This document shows, piece after piece, positions 28,695 through 37,028 of a DNA stretch of 64,000 nucleotides. This DNA comes from Deltaproteobacteria bacterium (lineage in GTDB: Bacteria; Desulfobacterota; Binatia; HRBIN30; CADEER01): the NCBI GenBank assembly GCA_029262455.1, contig JAJCZJ010000112.1, positions 89,570 through 153,569 on the forward strand. The letters run 5' to 3'. Every line of letters starts with the position of its first letter. Position 1 is the first letter of the stretch. The position numbers and the translations under genes are program-made. The notes beneath the pieces were generated by a model. It was given only the letters and a program-made list of their open reading frames with translations, did no database searches and was not told where the DNA came from.

Positions 28695-28816
28695 TTCAAC
28701 ACAAAGGCACGAAGACACAAAGACAGCGGTTACGTCGGCAGTTTCGCCGCAATCACGCCGGCACTCATCGGCCGAGAGCCTGGTACCCCTTCGTGTCTTC
28801 GTGCCTTTGTGTTGAA
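28695..28816. mobile_element. Short element bounded by perfect 24-bp inverted repeats
   Basis: Arms 28695-28718 and 28793-28816 are exact reverse complements (24 bp, starting TTCAACACAAAGG) around a 74-bp non-coding core. The arm sequence is close to the ends of the units at 48947, 53843 and 54473, but the core differs. A related copy with only one arm is at 30661-30755. The structure is that of a small non-autonomous inverted-repeat element. Confidence 0.65.
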
Positions 28817-28945
28817 AGAAAATGCCACCGAATCTCGCGTACGAAACCGAGAATCCAGTAACAACCTCGAAGGTACTCCCAGCTGGCGATCGCGGCTCTC
28901 TTGTACCAATCAAGAGGCGAGTGTCCCTCATCGCCCCGATGTGCG
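28817..28945. repeat. Right-hand extension of the repeat, copy A
   Basis: From about 28833 the sequence (TCTCGCGTACGAAACCGAGA and on through the CAGCTGG and GATCGCGGCTC blocks) recurs at about 30882-30950. In the copy at 30.7-30.95 kb the two parts are separated by an extra 110 bp or so. It is non-coding. Confidence 0.6.
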
Positions 28946-29108
28946 GAAGTCAGACAAAACTTCCCTCGAACCCAACAACGGCGTAACATCACGACGTACG
29001 ATAACAAACCGCACGGTCCCCCGGGACTACGTACAGCCGGTAAGCCAGCGCACCCGGGGAACTCCACACGAAGCCAATCAGCTGGCTATGCCGCACCTTG
29101 AGTCACAT

Positions 29109-29573
29109 ATGGAATGGGCGAAGGTAACCGCTGAACTCGACTGGGATGGCTCGCTCAGGGATATCTACGTGCTTGAGACGTCGGAGTCCGATTGGGGCAC
29201 GCTTCTCGCAGCGCTTTCGTCGTGGCCCTTTGAGACAAGTTTCCTAGTGGACGGAGTGCCCACACAACTCCCGCAATCGGCGGTGGCGGCGTTTCAGATT
29301 CGGGAGCGCGCTGCGCCGAGTCGCCGTATCAACATCTCCGGCATCACGGTGCAGGCTCACTTCTTCACCGCTGACGAGATCGAATTCGACATCGACCCCA
29401 GGGCGATATCCACCCCCGCAAGTCTTGTGGCACTGTCGGAGTTTATCTGCCGGCTTGGCCAGGCTCTTGATCGCCCCGTCGTACTCAGTCACGAAAACCA
29501 ACCGGATCACATCATCGCACGCTATCTGCCGAGCACAGGCGAGTTCGCCTATCCCTCTACGGGGACGAGATGA
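29109..29573 (+). CDS. Hypothetical protein
   Basis: The protein is 154 aa if started at MEWAKVTAEL; an ATG at 29088 is also possible. The frame is open back to 28809, but that part is repeat DNA. No family was recognised. It contains VLETSESDWGTLLAALSSWP, a beta-rich middle, and ends DHIIARYLPSTGEFAYP. An 18-base piece of its 3' end (29515-29532) recurs at 30397-30414, so a decayed relative lies downstream of hicB. Size and setting suggest an immunity or antitoxin-type gene, which is unproven. Confidence 0.5.
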   Translation: MEWAKVTAELDWDGSLRDIYVLETSESDWGTLLAALSSWPFETSFLVDGVPTQLPQSAVAAFQIRERAAPSRRINISGITVQAHFFTADEIEFDIDPRAISTPASLVALSEFICRLGQALDRPVVLSHENQPDHIIARYLPSTGEFAYPSTGTR

Positions 29574-29924
29574 ATCCAGGATATCCGAAATGCCACGTCG
29601 AGAAAGCAAGTGATGTCTGACCACAAGTTGCAGGTCTTCGCCGACTACGGAAAAACACGGGACACCCATTGGAAGGCCCCTAATATCGCGGGCAAGTTCC
29701 TGATGTTGTGAGGGATTCTTGAAATAATCGGGGCCTGTCCCCGCACTACCCGTGCGGAAACCAGGTAACTCTTTCGCTCGATCGTGAACGCACGTAACAT
29801 GCCTAAAAGAAATGAATAACCTGGACTTCCCTAAAGCGGCATCTGCGGCAAACGAGCACGGCGCCGTTCTTATCTGGATCCGAATAATTCATAGTTTGGC
29901 CTCCCAGCGATAAGGGACTAGCTC
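29574..29924. other. Intergenic region with two very short frames
   Basis: Two tiny open frames, 29613-29711 (32 aa) and 29812-29913 (33 aa, MNNLDFPKAAS...), could be gene remnants or small proteins; neither matches a family I know. The end of the region carries the AAGGG ribosome binding site of hicA at 29912-29916. Confidence 0.35.
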
Positions 29925-30122
29925 GTGCCAACGAAAGTGAGACGGCTCATCGCTGACTTGGAACGGGCAGGATTCGTCAACCGTGGGGGCAAAGGTAGCC
30001 ATCGAAACTTCGTTCACCAGAAGGTCGACAAACCAGTGGTCATGTCGGGCAATCTGGGCGATGATGCAAAACGATACCAAGTCCGGGCCGTGCAGCTCGC
30101 GATTGAGGAGTCGAAGAAATGA
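29925..30122 (+). CDS. hicA: HicA-type toxin (mRNA interferase)
   Basis: The protein is 65 aa with a double-stranded-RNA-binding-like fold that cleaves mRNA. The family pattern is RLIADLERAGFVNRGGKGSHRNF with the catalytic His in GSHRNF (about residue 26). It ends VQLAIEESKK. The start is GTG, preceded by AAGGG at 7-8 nt. The stop overlaps the hicB ATG. The toxin comes first, the usual HicAB order. Confidence 0.9.
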   Translation: MPTKVRRLIADLERAGFVNRGGKGSHRNFVHQKVDKPVVMSGNLGDDAKRYQVRAVQLAIEESKK

Positions 30123-30358
30123 AAGAGAGCGCGCGATACGTCAAGATCGTCGAGTGGTCGGAAGAGGACCAGTGCTACGTGGGCAGCTCACCGGGGCTGA
30201 TCTACGGCGGATGTCACGGCGCCGATGAACGTGACGTGTTCGACGAACTGTGTGAAATCGTGGAGGAAGCCATCGCTCTTCACAAGAGCGACAACACGCC
30301 ACTACCTCCCCCTACGTCGGGACGCGATTTCGCCAACAAGATGCAACAGGTCGCATGA
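30119..30358 (+). CDS. hicB: HicB-type antitoxin
   Basis: The protein is 79 aa: partial RNase H-like fold with VEWSEEDQCYVGSSPGLIYGG and DVFDELCEIVEEAIALHK. No C-terminal DNA-binding domain is seen, so it is a short HicB and autoregulation by this protein alone is doubtful. It overlaps hicA by 4 bp. Confidence 0.88.
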   Translation: MKESARYVKIVEWSEEDQCYVGSSPGLIYGGCHGADERDVFDELCEIVEEAIALHKSDNTPLPPPTSGRDFANKMQQVA

Positions 30359-30975
30359 CAAGCCGTTGCAACTAACGTCCGCACCAGAGCGCATCTTCGC
30401 ACGCTATCTGCCGACAGGGCCATCGACCGCACTAAGTCGCCGGTTTTGGATCGGTACGGATACGATAGGCTCATCGGCTAACGAGCTGTCGCACCCGATA
30501 GCCACAAGCGGCCACACGTGACCGGCAGGACCTTGGGCAAACGCGATCGCCGTTGTTTGGACAGAGACGACGGCAATATTGAATGAGGTGAGGATCTCAG
30601 GCAGCAGGCGCGGACGCCCGCCGTATGCTTGGTTACGTCCGACAGCAGTCCGCGAGCGATCAGCAGTTTCGCCGGAATCACGCCGGCACTCATCGGTTTC
30701 GCAAATCCGAGAGCCTGATACCCCTTTGTGTCTTCGTGCCTTTGTGTTGAAAGAAAATACCAACCGTCCATTCGCTACCCGAGCGAAGACGAAAAGCTGA
30801 AGGGGTCGATGCCGCTAACGCGGCTCGGACGGAGCCTCGCCCTCCCTTTTATTTGACCAAACCCGAAGAGGTCAGGGTCTCGCGTACGAAACCGAGAATC
30901 CGGTACTAACCAGTAACGTACTCGCAGCTGGTGATCGCGGCTCGCGGATGTCTTGTATCTCGCGTTGGCAATTGA
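30359..30975. repeat. Repeat region, copy B, with a decayed gene end
   Basis: Holds no intact gene. At 30397-30414 it repeats 18 bases from the end of the 29109 gene. At 30653-30755 it matches copy A (AGTTTCGCCG...CTCATCGG then the CTTCGTGCCTTTGTGTTGAA arm). About 110 extra bases (30760-30875) follow, then the second shared block (30882-30950). The outer piece runs into the broken vapC. Confidence 0.6.
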
Positions 30976-31048
30976 CGCTCGGCACGACGCAGTTGCTGGG
31001 AATCATTGCTCCTTGCAAGAATGCGCCACCTGAACCCTCAGGGCTTGG

Positions 31049-31141
31049 TCGGCAGGCCGAGAGTGTCAGGCGCACGGCCTCGCCAACATCCTCCGCGAAG
31101 AGCCAGCGTAGTACCGCACTCGACTCGGCGTCGACGTTCAA
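31049..31141 (-). pseudogene. vapC: VapC-like PIN toxin, 5' fragment
   Basis: A TTG start overlapping the antitoxin stop opens a frame beginning MNVDAESSAVLRWLFAED, the normal N-terminus of a VapC PIN ribonuclease with its first acidic residue. After about 30 residues the family sequence is lost. The frame then continues to 30872 through repeat-derived sequence (REPRSPAAST...). The other PIN acidic residues are absent, so the toxin should be inactive. The antitoxin upstream is intact. Confidence 0.65.
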
Positions 31142-31437
31142 GAATCACCGCGCTCCGCATCGAGCAGATCGGCACTCGAAACTGCCTCACCAAGCGGCGA
31201 CTCACCATAAGCCTCCGGGCTCTGCGGCAGCCCCGGGACAAGCAGACCATCCGCACTGAGTCTCGCCAGTGCCGCGTCGGTGTCACTGAGCACCACCTCC
31301 GCGGTCGGTTGGCGAAGCTCGGCAACGACAGTTCCCCGATCAGTCACCAACACCACCTCCCCCGCTTTGACCTCGCGAAGATAAGCGCTGAGCCGGTTCT
31401 TGAGCTCCCTGACCGCCACCGCCTTCATGTCGCTCAT
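31138..31437 (-). CDS. Phd/YefM-family antitoxin, partner of the broken vapC
   Basis: The protein is 99 aa. The N-terminal half is Phd/YefM-like and binds DNA: MKAVAVRELKNRLSAYLREV and VVLVTDRGTVVAELRQP. The C-terminal half normally wraps the toxin. The start is the ATG at 31437, or 31428 nine bases on; the open frame extends to 31494 but adds repeat-derived residues. With its toxin truncated it is an orphan antitoxin. Confidence 0.82.
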   Translation of the reverse strand: MSDMKAVAVRELKNRLSAYLREVKAGEVVLVTDRGTVVAELRQPTAEVVLSDTDAALARLSADGLLVPGLPQSPEAYGESPLGEAVSSADLLDAERGDS

Positions 31438-31475
31438 GTAGCCTCGCGTAGATACAACCGCAAGAAATGTATGTA

Positions 31476-31542
31476 TTGGAATTCCAAATCTCAAACGCGA
31501 ATCCGAAATTTGGGACCCGCTTCTGGAATCTGGATTCTTTTG
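31476..31542 (+). repeat. Dispersed hairpin repeat copy
   Basis: ATTCCAAATCTCAAACGCGA, followed by an arm reading TCTGGAATCTGGATT, is an imperfect hairpin related to the elements beside tRNA-Gly. It lies at the right edge of the accessory zone, upstream of the antitoxin gene. Confidence 0.55.
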
Positions 31543-31586
31543 GATTCGCCCGCCGTTATTGCTGGCTCCGGAATCCCGAATGGATT

Positions 31587-32870
31587 CTATCGATCTTCTC
31601 GATCCTCGAATTCGATCACGATATTGACCAGTGCGTCGCCCTCTCGCTCGGCTCGTAGCTCAAATCGATCGCCGGGTTGGAGATCGGCGCAGGTCAGCCG
31701 AGTGCGATCTCGGAGAAGCACAGCCGCTCCCGCGTCAATCGTGCTCTTCGCACCATTCTCCTTCGCGACAACCACAATGAGATTCTGCGCACAGGATAGG
31801 GATTCAACGGTTCCCTCAAACTCTACCTCCGTGTCCCCCGGCTCCTCTGGCTCCTCTGGGTCTTCTGGATCTTCGGGTTCCTCGGGGTCCTCACGATCCT
31901 CCAGCACGATGGTAGCGCGTTCGAGCGTGACGCCGTCAGCCGTCTCCGCCTTCACCTGAATGCGATCGTCGACCAGGAGGTCGGTGCAACCAAGGACCAC
32001 CCTGCCCTGGCGGATCATGGCCGAGGAAAGGTCGATCTGGAAACGCGCATTGTCCTCTTTGCTACGTACACTTAGAGAGCTCGCCCCACAGTTGAGCGAG
32101 ACAACGAATCCTTCGAATTCCACCTCGGTGTCCCCTGGCCCTTCCGGTTCTTCGGGCTCTTCCGGTTCTTCCGGCTCCTCTGGTTCTTCGGGCTCCTCTG
32201 GTTCTTCCGGCTCATCCGGTTCTTCGGGCTCATCCGGTTCTTCGGCGCCCTCCCGATCCTCCAGCACGATGGAAGCCCGTATGAGCGTGACGCCGTCGAC
32301 CGTCTCGGCCTTCACCTGAATGCGATCGTCGACCAGCAAGTCACTGCAACCGAGAAAGACGCTGTCCTTGCGGATCGTTGCGGAGGACAGATCTACCAAG
32401 AACACAGTACCATCCCGATTCTCTTTCGGGATCACCGACAAAGTTTCTGCCGAGCAATCTAGCGACTCGACAAACCCCTCGAACTCGACGCGCACCACGG
32501 TCGGTCGCGCTTGGCCGCTATCGATCACAATGTCTTCCAGCAGAAGCGATCCGCCGGTAGGGATTGTGACGGTGGTTTCTGCAAAGATCACGCCCCTTTC
32601 GAACCGGAGTGTGGTCTGACCGTCGAGGTCACCGGCAAGAGCGAACCTTCCGGCGTCGTCGGTGAAATTTTCAATCCGAGTACCAACAACCGAAACTCGG
32701 ATCCCAGACACGTCGGAAGCGCTGTCGGCAATATCAATGACGTTGCCGCGGATGCTAAAGATCCCGGTTCCGCTTTCTCCCCCGCCTGCTTGCAAACCCG
32801 CGCCTCCACACCCCGATAAGGTGCAGCACGCGGCGATCGCGGCAAGGATACTTCGGCAAACTCGGGTCAT
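31587..32870 (-). CDS. Lipoprotein with three DUF5666-like repeats
   Basis: The protein is 427 aa. A signal peptide ends in the lipobox LSGC (about residue 20). Residues about 40-120 resemble a carboxypeptidase-regulatory beta sandwich. Three related domains of about 75 residues follow, each starting VEFEG(F/T)V-SL-C and ending DRIQVKAE...IVLEDRE; each has two Cys that could pair. Linkers are long Glu-Pro tracts (EPEEPEEPEEP). The 3' end of the DUF6502-like gene overlaps its start by 4 bp, so they are one unit. Related domains occur in both neighbouring plus-strand genes. The role is unknown. Confidence 0.7.
   Translation of the reverse strand: MTRVCRSILAAIAACCTLSGCGGAGLQAGGGESGTGIFSIRGNVIDIADSASDVSGIRVSVVGTRIENFTDDAGRFALAGDLDGQTTLRFERGVIFAETTVTIPTGGSLLLEDIVIDSGQARPTVVRVEFEGFVESLDCSAETLSVIPKENRDGTVFLVDLSSATIRKDSVFLGCSDLLVDDRIQVKAETVDGVTLIRASIVLEDREGAEEPDEPEEPDEPEEPEEPEEPEEPEEPEEPEEPEGPGDTEVEFEGFVVSLNCGASSLSVRSKEDNARFQIDLSSAMIRQGRVVLGCTDLLVDDRIQVKAETADGVTLERATIVLEDREDPEEPEDPEDPEEPEEPGDTEVEFEGTVESLSCAQNLIVVVAKENGAKSTIDAGAAVLLRDRTRLTCADLQPGDRFELRAEREGDALVNIVIEFEDREDR
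32139..32250. repeat. In-gene microsatellite coding the Glu-Pro linker
   Basis: Nine-base units close to TCTTCCGG(T/C) and CTCCTCTGG are repeated about twelve times, coding for EEP on the minus strand. A shorter similar tract lies at about 31836-31890. Such tracts change length easily, so linker length may vary between strains. Confidence 0.7.
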
Positions 32871-33748
32871 GCTGGGTCTCCTGTTGTCTTTCTCGGTCGT
32901 TTTCTCACGGCGGTTGGATCGGTTTCTGGTTCCGGCGTCGCCGACTCAAAGTAGTAGACACCAATGCCGGCATAGCTGCGTTCCCCCGCCGGTCCCTTAG
33001 GGTTGCGATCTCGATCGTGCCGATTCAGCACTCGCTCCGACTTTTTGAGAAATCGCTCTGCTTCTTTGCGCAACGCCATTTGCAGCCGTTCGAGGCCCTC
33101 ACTACCGATGTTGTCGAAGGCCAATTTTCGTTGCAGCCGCGGCGGATCTTCCGTTAAAACGTTGTGCAACATTGTTTCGATCAACTCCGGCGGGTCGTCA
33201 GCGAGCATGGCTAGACCTTCCGAGTGCCCGCGCCGCGGCACGTACGACGCCCGCGTGAGCGCGACGACCTTCCCCTTACGAAGCTCTGCAGCTCCGGCGC
33301 TGAGGAGAACGTCCAACAGGGCACGGGGCTGAACGTCCGCCGTCGTCTGTTCTGCAAGCTTCACGAAGCTGAGCCCGCTGCCCGAAGTATACGGTAGCGG
33401 TACGGGGCGCCCCGACGGGCCAGTCCCCTCTGGCTCGTTGATCCATCGATTGACTAGGTCCGCCGCCCAGTTGCGCGCGAACGATTGCCGCACCACGACC
33501 TGCGCGGCTTTCCCTCGCAGTCGCCGCACTTCCTTGCGGTTGATGCCGGTGAGTACCGCGATTCGGCTGTCAGTCTGCTTGGGTTTAGCGGTCGCAAAGT
33601 CACACTCAGCAACTTCCACAAACAACGCGCGCAGCTCCCCCTCGAGCTCTCCGTAGGTGACGCCCTCCGACAACATTCGCCGGACATAAGGCCGCATTGC
33701 CGCGCGGGCCGCACGCAGCAATGCGCTATGAATATTGCTCTTGGCCAC
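32867..33748 (-). CDS. DUF6502-like protein
   Basis: The protein is 293 aa from a GTG at 33748; the frame is open to 33904, but the first part looks non-native. The pattern ALLRAARAAMRPYVRRMLSE, then GVTYGELEGELRALFVEVAE, then RIAVLTGINRKEVRRLRG matches DUF6502. The latter part could be a helix-turn-helix, so a DNA-binding role is possible. It heads a minus-strand pair with the DUF5666-type lipoprotein, and the palindrome at 33790-33812 lies just upstream. The C-terminal tail is basic and Pro-rich. Confidence 0.7.
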   Translation of the reverse strand: MAKSNIHSALLRAARAAMRPYVRRMLSEGVTYGELEGELRALFVEVAECDFATAKPKQTDSRIAVLTGINRKEVRRLRGKAAQVVVRQSFARNWAADLVNRWINEPEGTGPSGRPVPLPYTSGSGLSFVKLAEQTTADVQPRALLDVLLSAGAAELRKGKVVALTRASYVPRRGHSEGLAMLADDPPELIETMLHNVLTEDPPRLQRKLAFDNIGSEGLERLQMALRKEAERFLKKSERVLNRHDRDRNPKGPAGERSYAGIGVYYFESATPEPETDPTAVRKRPRKTTGDPA

Positions 33749-33789
33749 GGCACAACCAGTAGCATTGTGGCCGTACAGAGAAAAGCCCC

Positions 33790-33812
33790 AAAATGGGATT
33801 ATTTCCCATTTT
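33790..33812. promoter_or_regulatory. Perfect palindrome in a divergent promoter region
   Basis: AAAATGGGA and TCCCATTTT form a perfect 9-bp inverted repeat with a 5-bp spacer. It lies between the divergent DUF6502-like gene and the cytochrome gene. Size and position fit the operator of a dimeric regulator, possibly the DUF6502-like protein itself. Confidence 0.5.
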
Positions 33813-33889
33813 CTTCTTGACGAGCTCTGCTGAGGAAGCGTATGACTCACGCACCGGCACGCAGCCGGCGATTTTGCTTGGAGGGGAAG

Positions 33890-36800
33890 ATGACGAATAG
33901 ACAAGGCCGCGTTCTAGGGGTGGTAGCGCTGATGCTGCTGCTCACACCGCATATTGACCACCAACCAGAGACCCGCAGTGTTGCACCAGCAGTCTCCATC
34001 GGCAGTACGGAATCGTTGCTGGCAGCGTACGAGCACTGGAAGGACCTGCAACCTGCACCGGGAGAGCTGCTCCTTCCCCTTACTTTCTCCCGTGGCCGGT
34101 CGGCCCGCTTCTCGACGGCGAGAGGCAAAGCCTCGATCGACCTCCACAATGGAATTCTCGATGTGGAGGTGGAGGAGCTGGCCGAGGATCTCTACGATGT
34201 GTGGTTCGTCGATCGGAGCCCGGCTCTGTCAGAGACGGCCTATCGAAATGTCGGTGGACTGAAGCGATCCGGGACTGCAATGACGCTCCGGACCGAACTC
34301 GATCGCAGCGAGTGGTCAGGGTTCGCTCTGGACGCGATCGCGATAGCCCCACGCGGCACCGCGCCAGAAGCAAACAGCCTCGTCGTTGGCGCCCCCAATC
34401 TCTTCCAGCGAATGTACTACGCCGAACTACAGGGACAGCCCGACAAGACCGCCGCGCTACCATTCGCGTTCCTATTGCCCGCCCCGGCCTATGCGCAGGA
34501 CCGGGCGCAGCTCGCAGGGATGACTGCAGATCTGAACGCTTTGGTAGCCGAGGGCGAAGATCTCTTCTTCAACGAGACGTTTGGAGGAAACGGACGCACT
34601 TGCGGTACCTGCCACCCCTCTCAGCACAACTTTACGATTGATCCTGATTTCATTGCGACGCTGCCGGCCGACGATCCGCTCTTTGTCGCCGAGAACGATC
34701 CCGCTCTAGCAGATCTAGAGAACCCAACCCTGATGCGAGGCTTCGGGCTCATTCTGGCCAACCTCGACGGCTTCGAGGATCCTGCGGAAAAGTTCGTCAT
34801 GCGGAGCGTGCCCCACATGCTGGCACTGTCCACCTCACTTGCGTCGCACAGGACGGAACCGCCGTTTGAGCAGACTGGGTGGTCCGGCGATGGTGCTCCC
34901 GGCAACGGCACGCTGCGTGAGTTTTCGATCGGTGCTGTCAAACAGCACTTCCCGCGAACACTGAATCGAGTAGACGGTGAGGACTTCCGTCTTCCGACCG
35001 AGAGCGAGCTCGACGCGATGGAAGCGTTCATGCTCTCGCTCGGCCGCCAACAGGAGCTGGATCTCAACGAGCTTCGCCTGGCGGACGGAGATGCAGAAGA
35101 GGGGCGCCGCCTGTTTATGGCAGAGGACTCATTGAACAAGACGGTCAAGGCGGCAAAGTGCAACATATGCCACCAGAACGCTGGTGCTCTCTCTGCACTC
35201 GACCCGGGAGTGAACGAGAACTTCAACACCGGCGTCGAGGACTTGCTCCATCCGGCCGATCTCACTGGCGAGCTGCGCCCTCGCGACGGCGGGTTTGGAA
35301 CGACTCCGGACGGTGCCGGCGGATTTGGCAACGGTGCCTTCAACACCACCACACTAGTGGAAGCGGCTGATACACCTCCGTACTTTCACAACAATGTTGC
35401 CGGAACCCTGGAAGAAGCCATCGGATTCTATGACAGTTCCGAGTTCAAGCACTCTCCCCTGGGCCTGCTGCTCAAGTCAATGGATTCGGCCGAGCAGGAG
35501 CTGGATGTTGAAGTGGACGCCCTCGCTGCCTTTCTGCGGGTGATCAACGCGGTCGAGAATATCCGCTCGGCCCGCGCGTTTCACTCGCGCGCCGCCCAAG
35601 CCGAGACTGCCGATGCCCAGAAGCTACTCGTCGTCGCCAGCGCGGACCTCGGCGACGCCATCGAGGTTCTTAATCAGGGCGAGTTGCATGAGGATGCGCT
35701 CGGTCACCTACAAGATGCTCAAGACCTAACAAACGACGCGATCGAAGAATCGGATGCGGTATTGCGCGGTGCCCTCATCGTCCAAGCGCAAGTGGAGGAG
35801 GATGCGGCTCGGGCGCTCATGGTCGTCGCGGAGTCGTCACCAACGCCTACTGCCGTGCCGGTAATTGAGACGCCGGTACCAGCGACAAATACTGCGATAC
35901 CCGCAACCGCAACGGACACACCCGTCGCACCTACCCCTACCGCCACTCCCCAGCAGGACCTGGTCCGCCCCGACGTTACGATGCTTTTCCCCCTGAACAA
36001 TAGCGTGGTATCGGGAATCATTACGATCGCAGCAACGGCAACCGATGACGTGGGCATTGCAAAGGTGGTCTTCAAGATCGGCACGACAAAGCTGGGGCAA
36101 GATTTCACCGCGCCGTTCACGATGGACTGGGACACCACCGCTTTCGCCGACGAGCGGGTGAAGGTCAAAGCGATAGCAATTGATCGTTCCGGCAAGAGGC
36201 GTCCGCGGCGCGTACTGGTAACGATCGACAACGGTGCTGCCAATCCCCCCGCTACGCCCACGGGTTGCGTCGGCTGGCAATGTAACGGCGGCACACCGCC
36301 TCCCACGCCAACGCCGGCGCCGCCGACAAGCACTCCAATATCCCCAGCCGACACCCCGACCACATTGGCGACGTCCACAGCCGCGGTGGCCGTACCGACC
36401 GATCCTCCAGTTCTACCAACCGACACACCTACTGAGAGTCCGCCGACGGACACTCCGGTTCCGCCAACCGATACTCCCATTCGAACAACCGCGACGGCTA
36501 CCGCCATACCACCAACCAACACCGCCATTGCGCCGACAAACACGCCCACCGTCGTTCCGACCACGCCGTGTGCGAGTTGGCAATGTGGTGTGGGGACGCA
36601 ACCTCCCACGCCAACTCCAACATCCAAACCCACGGCCTGTGTCGGCTGGTCGTGTAGTAACAACACTCCTGTCGTCACTTCCACACAGGGTCCAACCCAG
36701 CCGCCCGGAACTGATACGGAGTCCGGAATTGACGTGGAAGGTCTTGTAGCTTCCAAGGATTTGGCGTTGTCCACGGTTACGATCGACGTGTTCAGTGGCG

Positions 36801-36958
36801 GGACGATGACGCTCACCGTCACCTCAGAGACTGTGTTCAAGGGGAGTGTGTCGGCAAACCTCGCGCAAATCACCGCGGGACACTTCATCAACGCGACGTT
36901 TCGAGAGTTCACATCGATAGCTCTGCAAATCGAGACCGATTTTCCTGACGGGGATTAG
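33890..36958 (+). CDS. Di-haem c-type cytochrome (CcP/MauG-like) with Ig-like and DUF5666-like domains
   Basis: The protein is 1022 aa. A signal peptide is followed by an unrecognised domain (about 45-200). The di-haem region has CGTCH at about 238-242 and CNICH at about 424-428. A helical stretch (about 560-640) follows, then a Big_7/Ig-like domain (about 693-785, PDVTMLFPLNNS). A long Pro/Thr stretch with three CxxWxC motifs comes next, and a DUF5666-like domain ends it (about 944-1020). The family oxidises or reduces substrates with peroxide; the surface-type modules suggest an exported, wall- or surface-located enzyme. GGAGGGG before 33890 supports this start over 33842. Confidence 0.75.
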   Translation: MTNRQGRVLGVVALMLLLTPHIDHQPETRSVAPAVSIGSTESLLAAYEHWKDLQPAPGELLLPLTFSRGRSARFSTARGKASIDLHNGILDVEVEELAEDLYDVWFVDRSPALSETAYRNVGGLKRSGTAMTLRTELDRSEWSGFALDAIAIAPRGTAPEANSLVVGAPNLFQRMYYAELQGQPDKTAALPFAFLLPAPAYAQDRAQLAGMTADLNALVAEGEDLFFNETFGGNGRTCGTCHPSQHNFTIDPDFIATLPADDPLFVAENDPALADLENPTLMRGFGLILANLDGFEDPAEKFVMRSVPHMLALSTSLASHRTEPPFEQTGWSGDGAPGNGTLREFSIGAVKQHFPRTLNRVDGEDFRLPTESELDAMEAFMLSLGRQQELDLNELRLADGDAEEGRRLFMAEDSLNKTVKAAKCNICHQNAGALSALDPGVNENFNTGVEDLLHPADLTGELRPRDGGFGTTPDGAGGFGNGAFNTTTLVEAADTPPYFHNNVAGTLEEAIGFYDSSEFKHSPLGLLLKSMDSAEQELDVEVDALAAFLRVINAVENIRSARAFHSRAAQAETADAQKLLVVASADLGDAIEVLNQGELHEDALGHLQDAQDLTNDAIEESDAVLRGALIVQAQVEEDAARALMVVAESSPTPTAVPVIETPVPATNTAIPATATDTPVAPTPTATPQQDLVRPDVTMLFPLNNSVVSGIITIAATATDDVGIAKVVFKIGTTKLGQDFTAPFTMDWDTTAFADERVKVKAIAIDRSGKRRPRRVLVTIDNGAANPPATPTGCVGWQCNGGTPPPTPTPAPPTSTPISPADTPTTLATSTAAVAVPTDPPVLPTDTPTESPPTDTPVPPTDTPIRTTATATAIPPTNTAIAPTNTPTVVPTTPCASWQCGVGTQPPTPTPTSKPTACVGWSCSNNTPVVTSTQGPTQPPGTDTESGIDVEGLVASKDLALSTVTIDVFSGGTMTLTVTSETVFKGSVSANLAQITAGHFINATFREFTSIALQIETDFPDGD

Positions 36959-37028
36959 CAGCTTCGCTCCTGCCCTACTCGTTCAACGAAGTGCTGGTAC
37001 CCCCAAAGCTTGGATCAAGGAGAAAAAG

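Noticed and set aside
35719..36912. Minus-strand open frame with GVSVGG-type repeats
   Set aside because: It is the reverse reading of the Pro/Thr repeat part of the cytochrome gene.
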